Shown here: positions 21,424-29,938 of the stretch, piece after piece
How the letters are laid out: every line of letters starts with the position of its first letter
How positions within the stretch are numbered: the stretch's first letter is position 1
Assembly: GCA_013285595.1 (NCBI GenBank)
Contig: JABDHF010000002.1
Span: 22,304-86,303, forward strand
Origin: Bacteroidota bacterium
GTDB lineage: Bacteria; Bacteroidota; Bacteroidia; Chitinophagales; Chitinophagaceae
Reading direction: 5' to 3'
Length of the DNA stretch: 64,000 nt
Translations under genes and position numbers: made by a program
The notes under the pieces: generated by a model
The model's input: the letters and a program-made list of their open reading frames with translations, nothing else
The model's database searches: none
What the model was told of the DNA's origin: nothing

Positions 21424-22902
21424 CTAGGCTACTTTATCTTTTTTGTCAAAAATGATAATATCCTTCACTATTTTCATAAGCCTTTTATATCGATCTGGAC
21501 TAATTTGCAATACTAAATTAAGTCCTGTTTGGCCTGGCAGTAATGTTTTCAGACGAAATGAAAAGTTATTAGACTTTTCAAGGAAGCCGGATTCTAATGT
21601 TAAAATTTCATTGCCTCGCGTAATTTGTTGGCTTCTCGTTTTTATCAGATTGGTTTCAGAGTCAAGTTTATACAACTCAATCTTGAATTTTGTTGAAAAA
21701 ATAAACACGATTAATGGCCACAAATGCTTAATGTCTTCCCAGTGTACAAATATTTCATTTGGAGAATTGTGTTTTATTATTTTCATAAACTTAATAGGTG
21801 CTATCTCCAAAAGATCCTTTAATTCAGTGGAATAAAAACTGAGTTCTAGTGGCCCTTCAACTAGTATGCGACAAACGTCGTCTTGTTCACATTTCGCAAG
21901 AATAATTTTCGCGACGGTAAAGTAATATTCAAGAATTCGCTCCAAAGTCAGAAAAACACCATCAACCGTTCGCTGTAATTCGAGCAAATCTGGGCGTTGT
22001 GATATCGTTTCAGATAATTCCGAACTGACTTCAAATAGTTGAAACAAAGTTCTTAGTCTTATATTGTTTGAATCAAACTGATATAGTAGGAAAGCGTGAA
22101 GCTTTTCAATCTGTAGTTTAAATCTATTAGGATTACGGCAGAGCTTGAGCCAATCACCGATGTCGAATAGATTATCCATTTGTTTTGATACGTCACCTAT
22201 AAGTTTGGGATTGAGAAAATATTCAAGTTTAAATTTCTGAATGTTGTTTACTTCATTTTTTAAAATTTCATCTATAAGTTGTATTGACTTTTTAGCTGTG
22301 CTTTTCTTTGGTTTGCCATCTGCGATTTTCCATATCGAACAGTCAATAACATTCGCTGACGAAAGGCCAAAATTGCCTAGAATTGTCTCAACTTCGATAT
22401 TCATTGCCCTAAAACTACAGTCAAAAATCAAGCTCGACTCGATCATCTTATTCGATGTGATACAACTGCTAAAGACGCAATTTAAAAACTTACAATCGCT
22501 AATAATGACATTGGTAAAGTCACAATTAGTAAACGTGCAATTTGAAAAATCTGATAAAGTTATTGATGTTTGGCTAAAGGTGCAGTTTGAAAAATGACTG
22601 TCTTTTATCCAATTATTATTGTGAGAAGAATTATTGAAATTACATTTTTCAAAAACACAATTCTTAATTCTAGAGTCTTTAATATCAGAATTATTAAAGC
22701 TAACTTGAAGAGCATGTAATGAATCTAAAAAGGATGATATGATATTTGCTTTCGTTAGTTTGTGAATTTTGGTCATTTCACCCGTAAGCCTTGCATTTGA
22801 AATATTCTTTCCTTTAAAGACAAATTCTTTTGCAGCAATAAAAACTATATTGATCTCAAGCTCTGAATTATTTAGATTGCTATTTAAATCGAGGTTAGGC
22901 AT
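21424..22902 (-). CDS. Pentapeptide-repeat-like protein with unknown C-terminal region
   Basis: N-terminal 'NCVFEKCNFNNSS..HFSNCTFSQTSITLSDFSNCTFTNCDFTNVIISDCKFLNCVF'. Confidence 0.7.
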   Translation of the reverse strand: MPNLDLNSNLNNSELEINIVFIAAKEFVFKGKNISNARLTGEMTKIHKLTKANIISSFLDSLHALQVSFNNSDIKDSRIKNCVFEKCNFNNSSHNNNWIKDSHFSNCTFSQTSITLSDFSNCTFTNCDFTNVIISDCKFLNCVFSSCITSNKMIESSLIFDCSFRAMNIEVETILGNFGLSSANVIDCSIWKIADGKPKKSTAKKSIQLIDEILKNEVNNIQKFKLEYFLNPKLIGDVSKQMDNLFDIGDWLKLCRNPNRFKLQIEKLHAFLLYQFDSNNIRLRTLFQLFEVSSELSETISQRPDLLELQRTVDGVFLTLERILEYYFTVAKIILAKCEQDDVCRILVEGPLELSFYSTELKDLLEIAPIKFMKIIKHNSPNEIFVHWEDIKHLWPLIVFIFSTKFKIELYKLDSETNLIKTRSQQITRGNEILTLESGFLEKSNNFSFRLKTLLPGQTGLNLVLQISPDRYKRLMKIVKDIIIFDKKDKVA

Positions 22903-22903
22903 A

Positions 22904-22928
22904 TGATAATGTTTAGTTATCCTTTATT
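22904..22928 (-). repeat. Inverted-repeat arm 1R
   Basis: Reverse complement is AATAAAGGATAACTAAACATTATCA, identical to 20247-20271; abuts the start codon. Confidence 0.9.
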
Positions 22929-22944
22929 CAGATAACCAACACTA

Positions 22945-24255
22945 TCAATATTGTTTCTTTTGAAGATTCCTTTGTGCAAATCGCCAAGCTACATGTGCGC
23001 TAATTATCAATAAAAAAACCAGTCCAAACGCCTTCAATGCATCTTCTTCTTTCATCAAAATATCAGTAAATGCAATTAAATATATAGTAGTAGGGATTAA
23101 CAGCATTACACAAAGGCCAATAGTATTAAGGGGTATCTTGAATGGCCTGAGTATATTCGGTTCTCGAATTCTAAGAACGATGAGACTTAAAAACTCAAGT
23201 GTCATGCCTAAAAAGTACATTGATATATCCACTATCAACAACTTGTCAAAAGTAAAGGCAACAAGAAATGTTACAACAATAGCACACAAAAGAATCGATA
23301 AATAGGGAGTTCCAAACCGAGGGTGCAAAGCACATATTTTTTGCGGCAACAGTTTGTCGATAGACATTTTCTCCGGAACTCGTGCGATAGAAAGAAGTAC
23401 TGCTAAGAATATCCCTATTGAGCTAATCATTCCACCAATGGCAACAAACGTGGAGAGCCACTTACCACCAATCTTCTGTGCTAGGACAGGATAACCATTA
23501 TTTTTAAGGTCGGATATTGGAATACCGGAGTTTACAGCGATTACAGTTACAAGAATATACATACAGAAAATCAATACAAAAGCTGAACTAATCCCTTTTA
23601 AGTAAGAAGTAGTTGGTTTCTGAACTTCTTCTGCATAGGTTGTGACATTATCCCACCCTATATAGTTCCAAATGATTGTAAATATCGCCAATCCAAAATA
23701 AGAAGGCGATGAAGTCGTTTTTTGAAGGCCGTTGAAATACAAGTGACTACTACCCAAAAAGAACATAACAATAAAGGGAACTAAAACGAGAATGCCTAAT
23801 ACAATAGACGTTCGGCCTACTTGTACAATTCCTAAAATATTAATGATGGCACCCATCCAAACTATAAGAATGCACATAGGTATTCTATATGGCGCAATTT
23901 CAGGAAATAGAAGACTTGCATACATTATAAATAGTTGCGGGTAGATTGCTAGATCAATAAAGGTGGTTAACCAAGACCACCAGCCCTCATAAAATGCCCA
24001 TCTAAGCCCCAATGCATGTTTAATCCATAAATAATATCCTCCTATTTTAGGCATCATGCCATTTAGTTCAAGTACTGTCAGAATAATGGGTATATCCCAA
24101 AGGATCGGTACTACAATAAGTAGAATGATCGATTGTTTACCACTACAATAAGAAAGTAAAGGTTCTAAGCCGTAAGGACCACCTGAAATAGTAAAAAAAA
24201 TCACTGCAACAAGTGAAAGCGTACTCAGCTTCTTAATTGATGGGTTAGTGGGCAT
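22945..24255 (-). CDS. APC family amino acid permease
   Basis: 436 aa polytopic protein; 'VAVIFFTISGGPYGLEPLL', 'GMMPKIGGYYLWIKHALG'. Confidence 0.85.
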   Translation of the reverse strand: MPTNPSIKKLSTLSLVAVIFFTISGGPYGLEPLLSYCSGKQSIILLIVVPILWDIPIILTVLELNGMMPKIGGYYLWIKHALGLRWAFYEGWWSWLTTFIDLAIYPQLFIMYASLLFPEIAPYRIPMCILIVWMGAIINILGIVQVGRTSIVLGILVLVPFIVMFFLGSSHLYFNGLQKTTSSPSYFGLAIFTIIWNYIGWDNVTTYAEEVQKPTTSYLKGISSAFVLIFCMYILVTVIAVNSGIPISDLKNNGYPVLAQKIGGKWLSTFVAIGGMISSIGIFLAVLLSIARVPEKMSIDKLLPQKICALHPRFGTPYLSILLCAIVVTFLVAFTFDKLLIVDISMYFLGMTLEFLSLIVLRIREPNILRPFKIPLNTIGLCVMLLIPTTIYLIAFTDILMKEEDALKAFGLVFLLIISAHVAWRFAQRNLQKKQY

Positions 24256-24332
24256 TCAGAAACCATAGTTTAGATATAATCATACTTATAAATGTATTAC
24301 TTTTACTTTGCTTTATAACTACACTTTCTAAC

Positions 24333-24352
24333 GAAGGATAACTCTTTATTAT
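24333..24352 (+). repeat. Inverted-repeat arm 2L
   Basis: GAAGGATAACTCTTTATTAT, exact 20-bp inverted match to 26057-26076; overlaps the next gene's start codon. Confidence 0.88.
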
Positions 24353-25481
24353 GTCAATTTCAGACGCTGAGGGTATTTATGAGAATTATCCAATATTTCG
24401 TTTTATAAAAAGAATAACTTTTTTTACAAGACGAGCGATTGTTTATAAATCGCTTTTGTGGACAATTCTATTTTGCCTTGGTATTCTGTTGGGGTCTTTA
24501 TTGGATGGTACGCTCATTTTATCAGGAGAGAATTGGGGGCTTTTACAACATCCGACAATTTGGGCTTTTTTTTTTATTCAAGCAATCGTACCATTTAGCA
24601 TAAACTTCTCACTAAAAAGGTTATTTCTTTTCTTGAAGAAAAACGACTTAATCGACTCTGACCTAGATTTAGCAAAATATATTGACGTACTAAAAACGTA
24701 TACAACACGCAGCACTAATTTAAGTAGAATGTGTTACTATCTCCTATTTTGCGTGGGTGTAATTTGTTTTGCTTGGAATTCTTATCAAAATCAGGCCCCG
24801 TATAAATTTGTAGGATTCGATTTTTGGGATTCAATAAATCATCCCTTCGGTTATTGGACAACTAGACTATATAAAATTTATCTGTGGCTGTTTTTCTTGC
24901 CGGCCTTGGTTCACATTCAATTTTCAATATTAATGACGGTAAATAAGCTATTAAAAGAAGTAAAAGCAGGAAATCGTTTGAGGTTAAAACCATATCATCA
25001 AGACGGATATGGAGGCGTCGGTAGAATCATAAAAATTGTGATTAATCCAGTTATTCCTGTTTTGATTATTTCTTGCTGCGGGGTTATCGGAGTTTTTATT
25101 ATTCATAGAAATTTTGGGATTACACTAGGTATTGGACTTTTAATTCTTAGTTCTCTATTTATTTTCATCTACTTAGTCCCTGCAGTGAAATTGAGAAAAA
25201 TAATAATCGCCGAAAAAAAAAGACAACTTACTGAAATAAGCAATACGCAGAACTCAATTTTTTATTCTTTGATTAAAAATAAGCCGGACTTAATGCATAG
25301 TAACATAGACGTACTAAATGCCTTGGAACCCGTCACAAAGCAAATAAAATCGATTTCAAACTGGCCATATCTTAATTCCGTTATTAAGGTAATTAGTATC
25401 GTAAATACTCCAATTATCCTGAGTGGAATCAAACAATTAGTACCATTTGCATATGCGATGCTCGGTAATATCAGACACTAA
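24351..25481 (+). CDS. Polytopic membrane protein of unknown function
   Basis: 376 aa with several hydrophobic segments; no family recognised. Confidence 0.75.
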   Translation: MSISDAEGIYENYPIFRFIKRITFFTRRAIVYKSLLWTILFCLGILLGSLLDGTLILSGENWGLLQHPTIWAFFFIQAIVPFSINFSLKRLFLFLKKNDLIDSDLDLAKYIDVLKTYTTRSTNLSRMCYYLLFCVGVICFAWNSYQNQAPYKFVGFDFWDSINHPFGYWTTRLYKIYLWLFFLPALVHIQFSILMTVNKLLKEVKAGNRLRLKPYHQDGYGGVGRIIKIVINPVIPVLIISCCGVIGVFIIHRNFGITLGIGLLILSSLFIFIYLVPAVKLRKIIIAEKKRQLTEISNTQNSIFYSLIKNKPDLMHSNIDVLNALEPVTKQIKSISNWPYLNSVIKVISIVNTPIILSGIKQLVPFAYAMLGNIRH

Positions 25482-25491
25482 AAATTCTTAG

Positions 25492-26055
25492 TTATTGCTC
25501 AAAAGATAATAGAATTTGTTTCCAATTATAAGTTATCTTATAAACTAAGTTAGATAGAAAGATCAATCCAATCATCCAATAGTAATATTTAAATATTACC
25601 AAGGGAATTTGTAAGACTTCAGGTGCTTGCAACAAAAGAATAGCGCCTAGCCATACTGGAAGAATTGTTAAGGTCCCCAGTAGTCTTTGCGGAGGAAACA
25701 ATGGTTTGCCATCTAACAAAATATTCCTCATGGACAAAAGAAATACTTCGCGCAATATTGCCAGAGAGCAAGGAAGTATGGGCATTCCTCTAGCTATCGC
25801 ATATGTCAGCGAAATAATAGTCAAAAACTTATCTCCGAATAAATCTAGAATGCCTCCGGTATTACTTGTAGAGGATAGTTTTCTTGCAACAAAGCCATCT
25901 AACATATCACTAATGCAGGCATAGGAAAGCAGCGCTGTTGAGAAAATATTATTGTGACAATTTAGAGCAATAGTAATAAACCCTAATCCAGCTAACGCTC
26001 TACTTAGTGTTATACTCTGTATTAAAATCAATTTCTTTTGTCGCAGAGAAAGCAT
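25492..26055 (-). CDS. CDP-alcohol phosphatidyltransferase family protein
   Basis: Signature D-G-x2-A-R-x8-G-x3-D-x3-D: 'DGFVARKLSSTSNTGGILDLFGD'. Confidence 0.88.
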   Translation of the reverse strand: MLSLRQKKLILIQSITLSRALAGLGFITIALNCHNNIFSTALLSYACISDMLDGFVARKLSSTSNTGGILDLFGDKFLTIISLTYAIARGMPILPCSLAILREVFLLSMRNILLDGKPLFPPQRLLGTLTILPVWLGAILLLQAPEVLQIPLVIFKYYYWMIGLIFLSNLVYKITYNWKQILLSFEQ

Positions 26056-26056
26056 G

Positions 26057-26076
26057 ATAATAAAGAGTTATCCTTC
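26057..26076 (-). repeat. Inverted-repeat arm 2R
   Basis: Reverse complement GAAGGATAACTCTTTATTAT; overlaps the stop codon of the upstream recombinase gene. Confidence 0.88.
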
Positions 26077-27033
26077 ATTGGAACAACTAAATATATCAAT
26101 AGAGAAATCCTTTCTAGGGTGTTTTGTTCGAAGAATTTGTTTCTGTTTTTCCTTATTGACATGCGTGTAAATTTGTGTAGTCATTATAGAACTATGACCT
26201 AGCATGGATTGAATGTATTTTATGTCAACATCTTTTTCCAGAAGAAGAGTTGCAAAGGAATGTCTAAAGACATGGGGGGTAACGTGCGTTTGTATTTTCG
26301 CTTTCTTTGATAAGGCACTTACAATATTTCTTATAGACTGATCGGATAGTTTATTGTTGAAGCGATTTACTAAGAAATAGTCATTAGCAGCTTTTATTTT
26401 GCTATGAGATATTCGCCTATATTTTTTCAAGAGAGTAATAGTCTCTTTATTGCAGATCTGAATAATTCGTTCCTTTTCCCCTTTTCCTTTTATGATAACT
26501 TGGCCAGAATTCAAGTCAATTTGATTATCCTTGAGGTTCGAAATTTCAGAAACTCTTCCACCAGTCGCAAAGAGCAGTTCGATCACCGCAATATTTCTTA
26601 TCTCTGCAAAATATGAATAACAGTTTTTGTCTTCCGACGTTGCATTAGCGTTATATACGGACTTAAAGATGTCGCAAATTTCTTTTATGTTCAGTGCTCG
26701 TGGAAGTTGTTTAGGTTCCTTTATTTTTATCCGCATTTTTCGCAACGGATTCAATGAAACAACATCATCGAATTCTAGATAGTTGAACATAGCTTTGATT
26801 GTTGCAATCTTTCTTTTTATTGATTTAGCTTTTAGACCTGAGATTACTTCCAGATAATCACGCACCTCAACCTTTGTAATTTTGACAACGTCTATACTAT
26901 AGCCTTTGTCCAACAAGAACTTCTGGAATTGATTTAAATCGGTCTGATATGCCTTTATCGTTTTTGAGCTAAGGTTCTTTTCAAATTTGCAGTGACTGAT
27001 AAATTCGCTTGTAGCAATTGGAAGAGTACACAT
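26068..27033 (-). CDS. Tyrosine site-specific recombinase, Xer-like
   Basis: 321 aa; 'LLFATGGRVSEISNL', 'HVFRHSFATLLLEKDVDIKYIQSMLGHSSIMTTQIYTHV' (R..H-x-x-R..H..Y). Confidence 0.92.
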   Translation of the reverse strand: MCTLPIATSEFISHCKFEKNLSSKTIKAYQTDLNQFQKFLLDKGYSIDVVKITKVEVRDYLEVISGLKAKSIKRKIATIKAMFNYLEFDDVVSLNPLRKMRIKIKEPKQLPRALNIKEICDIFKSVYNANATSEDKNCYSYFAEIRNIAVIELLFATGGRVSEISNLKDNQIDLNSGQVIIKGKGEKERIIQICNKETITLLKKYRRISHSKIKAANDYFLVNRFNNKLSDQSIRNIVSALSKKAKIQTHVTPHVFRHSFATLLLEKDVDIKYIQSMLGHSSIMTTQIYTHVNKEKQKQILRTKHPRKDFSIDIFSCSNEG

Positions 27034-27271
27034 TATAATATTTGTTTAGGTTAATAAAAGAATTATCCCTACAAATATGATATCCCTTATCGTGCCGTCC
27101 TATTGTTATGCCATTACTAGTTTCTGTGGAGCAAATAAATGGTAACAGAATTTGCCATGTAGCTACTTGTATCGTTGTGTTGCAATAACAAAGTAAAGCG
27201 GAACAATACCAGTAAAATCAATACTTGTAGCTGTTTTGAATATTTAATTATAGAAATGGAAAGTAACGGGA

Positions 27272-27408
27272 GCCGCGATACAGAATCTAATCAATTCCTT
27301 GAAACGCACTAAAATCAATGCTCTTCAATTAAAAAAGATTTTGAAGTAACATTATAGCAACAAAAACAAGTCAACCACTAGAAAACAGAAGAAAACAAAG
27401 GAAAGACA
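27272..27408. repeat. att-like site C (internal scar)
   Basis: CCGCGATACAGAAT core (shared exactly with site B), TTGAAACGCACTAAAATCAATGCTCTTCAA motif (27299-27328), arm ending ACAAAGGAAAGACA. Confidence 0.62.
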
Positions 27409-27516
27409 CATCCAACTATAAATCAGTTTCTTAGAACTTTTTTACACCATCATTCTAATGGTTTAGATGCAATTTTTATGGTAACAAAAATCGAAGCTAC
27501 CTTTAAGATTCAACGC

Positions 27517-27566
27517 TTATTTTAGTTTCTCGCAAATATCTAAAATAAGGTCGGTTCTTATTTTAG
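27517..27566. promoter_or_regulatory. Orphan copy of the fic-type operator
   Basis: TTATTTTAG-N14-CTAAAATAA-N9-TTATTTTAG, same spacing as upstream of fic, but no fic gene here. Confidence 0.6.
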
Positions 27567-27615
27567 ATTCCAACTGGAAAACGAATTAACGAAAGCCATA
27601 CCATGCAAGAATTTA

Positions 27616-28365
27616 CTAGATGTTTTTCAGTTTGTTTACCACATTCTTAATATACCAATTGGGCAATTCCTCCTCTGGTACTTGCAAATGGATTTTCTTG
27701 TCTCGATTTACGCGGGCGATCAAATGTGAGCTCTCTTTTGAGTTATCAAACAGATAAGACTTGTAACTCGCCTTTAGCGCATTCAACAATAACCCAAGAG
27801 ACCGAGAATATCTCGCTTTGATTTTATCAGCACTCACATGATGGCCGCCTTCAGCTACCCGTGTAGCTACCCTGTCAATATTCAATTTGTAGTTATCAAG
27901 ACAAACATAATATAAGTACACTTTATATCCTTGCTCGGTTGCTTTCTTGATAAAGGAAACTTTGTCCTTGTGGCTCATTACAGTTTCAAAAGAAAAATCG
28001 TTCCCGTTTTCAAGATTAAACTCTCTTAAGAACTCGGATATTATTGCAGCAGAATATTTAGGCGTTATGTCGGTTATAGACTTAACTTTCAGATTGTTTC
28101 TTTCTACAAAAAAGATCGATTTGAGTTTATCAAGATCGGACTTCTCTTTCACAAAAGAAGATTGTTCGAAAAAGTTATAGAGTATTTCTGTATTAGCTTT
28201 GACCCCGTATTTATTTAGACCTATCCCAAGCCCATTTGTAATGCTTCTTTCAATATCATCCGCATTAATATAATAACCAAGATCAACGGTAGAAGGAAGT
28301 AATTGCAGGATTGTTGATTTGCCTGATCCATTAGGCCCTGCGAAAATCCGTAAGCGTTTTTCCAT
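27616..28365 (-). CDS. Zeta toxin-like P-loop kinase, second copy
   Basis: 'LRIFAGPNGSGKSTILQLL', 'YYINADDIERSI', 'FSFETVMSHKDKVSFI'. Confidence 0.8.
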   Translation of the reverse strand: MEKRLRIFAGPNGSGKSTILQLLPSTVDLGYYINADDIERSITNGLGIGLNKYGVKANTEILYNFFEQSSFVKEKSDLDKLKSIFFVERNNLKVKSITDITPKYSAAIISEFLREFNLENGNDFSFETVMSHKDKVSFIKKATEQGYKVYLYYVCLDNYKLNIDRVATRVAEGGHHVSADKIKARYSRSLGLLLNALKASYKSYLFDNSKESSHLIARVNRDKKIHLQVPEEELPNWYIKNVVNKLKNI

Positions 28366-28655
28366 TAAGAAAGGGACATGACTTTTTGAATTTTAACTTT
28401 AGCAGCAACCTTCTTTATTTTACCAATTACTTTAGTAGTTTCATCAGGATTGATACGAACGATCTTACTTCCTCTTACAACAGTTATTGACGCATTACTT
28501 TTAAATGCTTTTTCTTTTACCATAGAGGGCAGACGCTTTATAGCAATCTTTATTTCCCTTTCAAACAAGGCATCCTTGGATTCAGCTTTTTTGTGTGCGA
28601 TTAAATTTGCCGCTTTTTTCATAATATAAAGATACGACATTGTCCGATTTGTCAA
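28365..28655 (-). CDS. Small basic protein, putative antitoxin partner
   Basis: 96 aa, 1-nt overlap with the downstream zeta-like gene, same strand. Confidence 0.55.
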   Translation of the reverse strand: MTNRTMSYLYIMKKAANLIAHKKAESKDALFEREIKIAIKRLPSMVKEKAFKSNASITVVRGSKIVRINPDETTKVIGKIKKVAAKVKIQKVMSLS

Positions 28656-28656
28656 G

Positions 28657-28688
28657 TTGGTTTAAAACAACATCGTGACATAATTTTG
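28657..28688 (+). promoter_or_regulatory. Candidate Bacteroidota-type promoter
   Basis: TTGG ... TAATTTTG (fits TAnnTTTG) about 20 bp apart, just upstream of ATG 28705. Confidence 0.4.
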
Positions 28689-28704
28689 CAAAAATACCGT
28701 TACC

Positions 28705-29481
28705 ATGATTGTAATTACTCGTAAAGACTATCAAGCTGCGATTGAAACTTGCCAATACTCTATGGGAAGTTTAGGGCTAAAGAACTTTATCGATGATTTT
28801 ATACGAGAACACAACTCATCTAATACAGACATTCTTTCCACACTAATGGAATATGTTCTAGAAATTTATCCTGAAGTTGAGGATAGTGATAACTGGGAAA
28901 ATTTTCACGAAAAAGACTATAGTAATTTTAATGAAGAGGTTCGTTGGTACGATCAGCCCCAATTACAGTATCTCTATAGTTACTTGGTCTATTTATCAGA
29001 AAAAGAATTTGGATACTTAAATGAAAACGGAGAGGTTGACTACACTCCAAGTAAAATAAAAAAAGTTGCAATAACTAATGGCGATGTTTCTCTAAAATCT
29101 GATCTATCAAAAGAAAAACTTAGTGCTATTTGTGATTGGCTAATTGAACATAGGCTCATTGAAAAAATCAAGAAAGATGATTTCACAAAAATATTTAGTT
29201 CAATACCACTTGCCAAAATAAATGCGCATATCAAATGGCAAGCAAAATATGGTAATGGCAACGACAACGTCTTATTATTTTACTTATTGGACAGGCTCTC
29301 AACATCTAATGTTGATCCATCTTACACACATACTTGTGTTTTAATAAAGAATCTGTTTACCCTGAGAAATACGCAGAAGTCATTAAGTAAATCTTTCAAC
29401 ACTTTTAAAGACCTAACCATTGACAAGAGAAAACGCTTAAGAGATTTAGAGAATTTTCTCGATACAATAATTCTCCACTAA
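28705..29481 (+). CDS. Hypothetical protein of a mobile element
   Basis: 258-aa intact ORF, no family recognised. Confidence 0.65.
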   Translation: MIVITRKDYQAAIETCQYSMGSLGLKNFIDDFIREHNSSNTDILSTLMEYVLEIYPEVEDSDNWENFHEKDYSNFNEEVRWYDQPQLQYLYSYLVYLSEKEFGYLNENGEVDYTPSKIKKVAITNGDVSLKSDLSKEKLSAICDWLIEHRLIEKIKKDDFTKIFSSIPLAKINAHIKWQAKYGNGNDNVLLFYLLDRLSTSNVDPSYTHTCVLIKNLFTLRNTQKSLSKSFNTFKDLTIDKRKRLRDLENFLDTIILH

Positions 29482-29627
29482 ATCACTTTCTGAACTCGGA
29501 CGATAGTGATATTCTAAGAAATATCACTATGCGCTACTATGTTCCACTATGCCGCAAGATAGCTTCGCACTATAGAATTGATATTGTATATCAGTTCTGT
29601 ATTTCGAAACTATAAAATGCTATTTCA

Positions 29628-29927
29628 ATGTGCGAGTTTGAGATTATTCTGAAGAAGCTAAATGTTCTGGAAGAATTAGTTACGACACAAAAGCCTGTAC
29701 TTAATATCGATGAATGCGCTCGTTTAACAGGTCTCAGCAAGTCGTACATATATAAGCTAACTTCTTCTAAACGCATACCACATTATACTTCGATGGGAGG
29801 CTCACATCTCTTTTTCAAAAGAGACGAGCTCCTAAACTGGATGACAGCCCACCGTGTACCTACGATGGATGAAATCGAAGCACAGGCAATCAGTTATGTG
29901 AATAAGACCAAATTGAAAACAAAATAA
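29628..29927 (+). CDS. HTH (MerR/excisionase-like, HTH_17) DNA-binding protein
   Basis: 'LNIDECARLTGLSKSYIYKLTSSKRIPHYTSMGGSHLFFKRDELLNWM'. Confidence 0.85.
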   Translation: MCEFEIILKKLNVLEELVTTQKPVLNIDECARLTGLSKSYIYKLTSSKRIPHYTSMGGSHLFFKRDELLNWMTAHRVPTMDEIEAQAISYVNKTKLKTK

Positions 29928-29938
29928 ATAACTAGAAC

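Noticed and set aside
24256-24300. Copy of the start-codon motif upstream of the amino acid permease gene
   Set aside because: Only a loose match (CTAAAC.AT) in AT-rich DNA; not distinguishable from chance.
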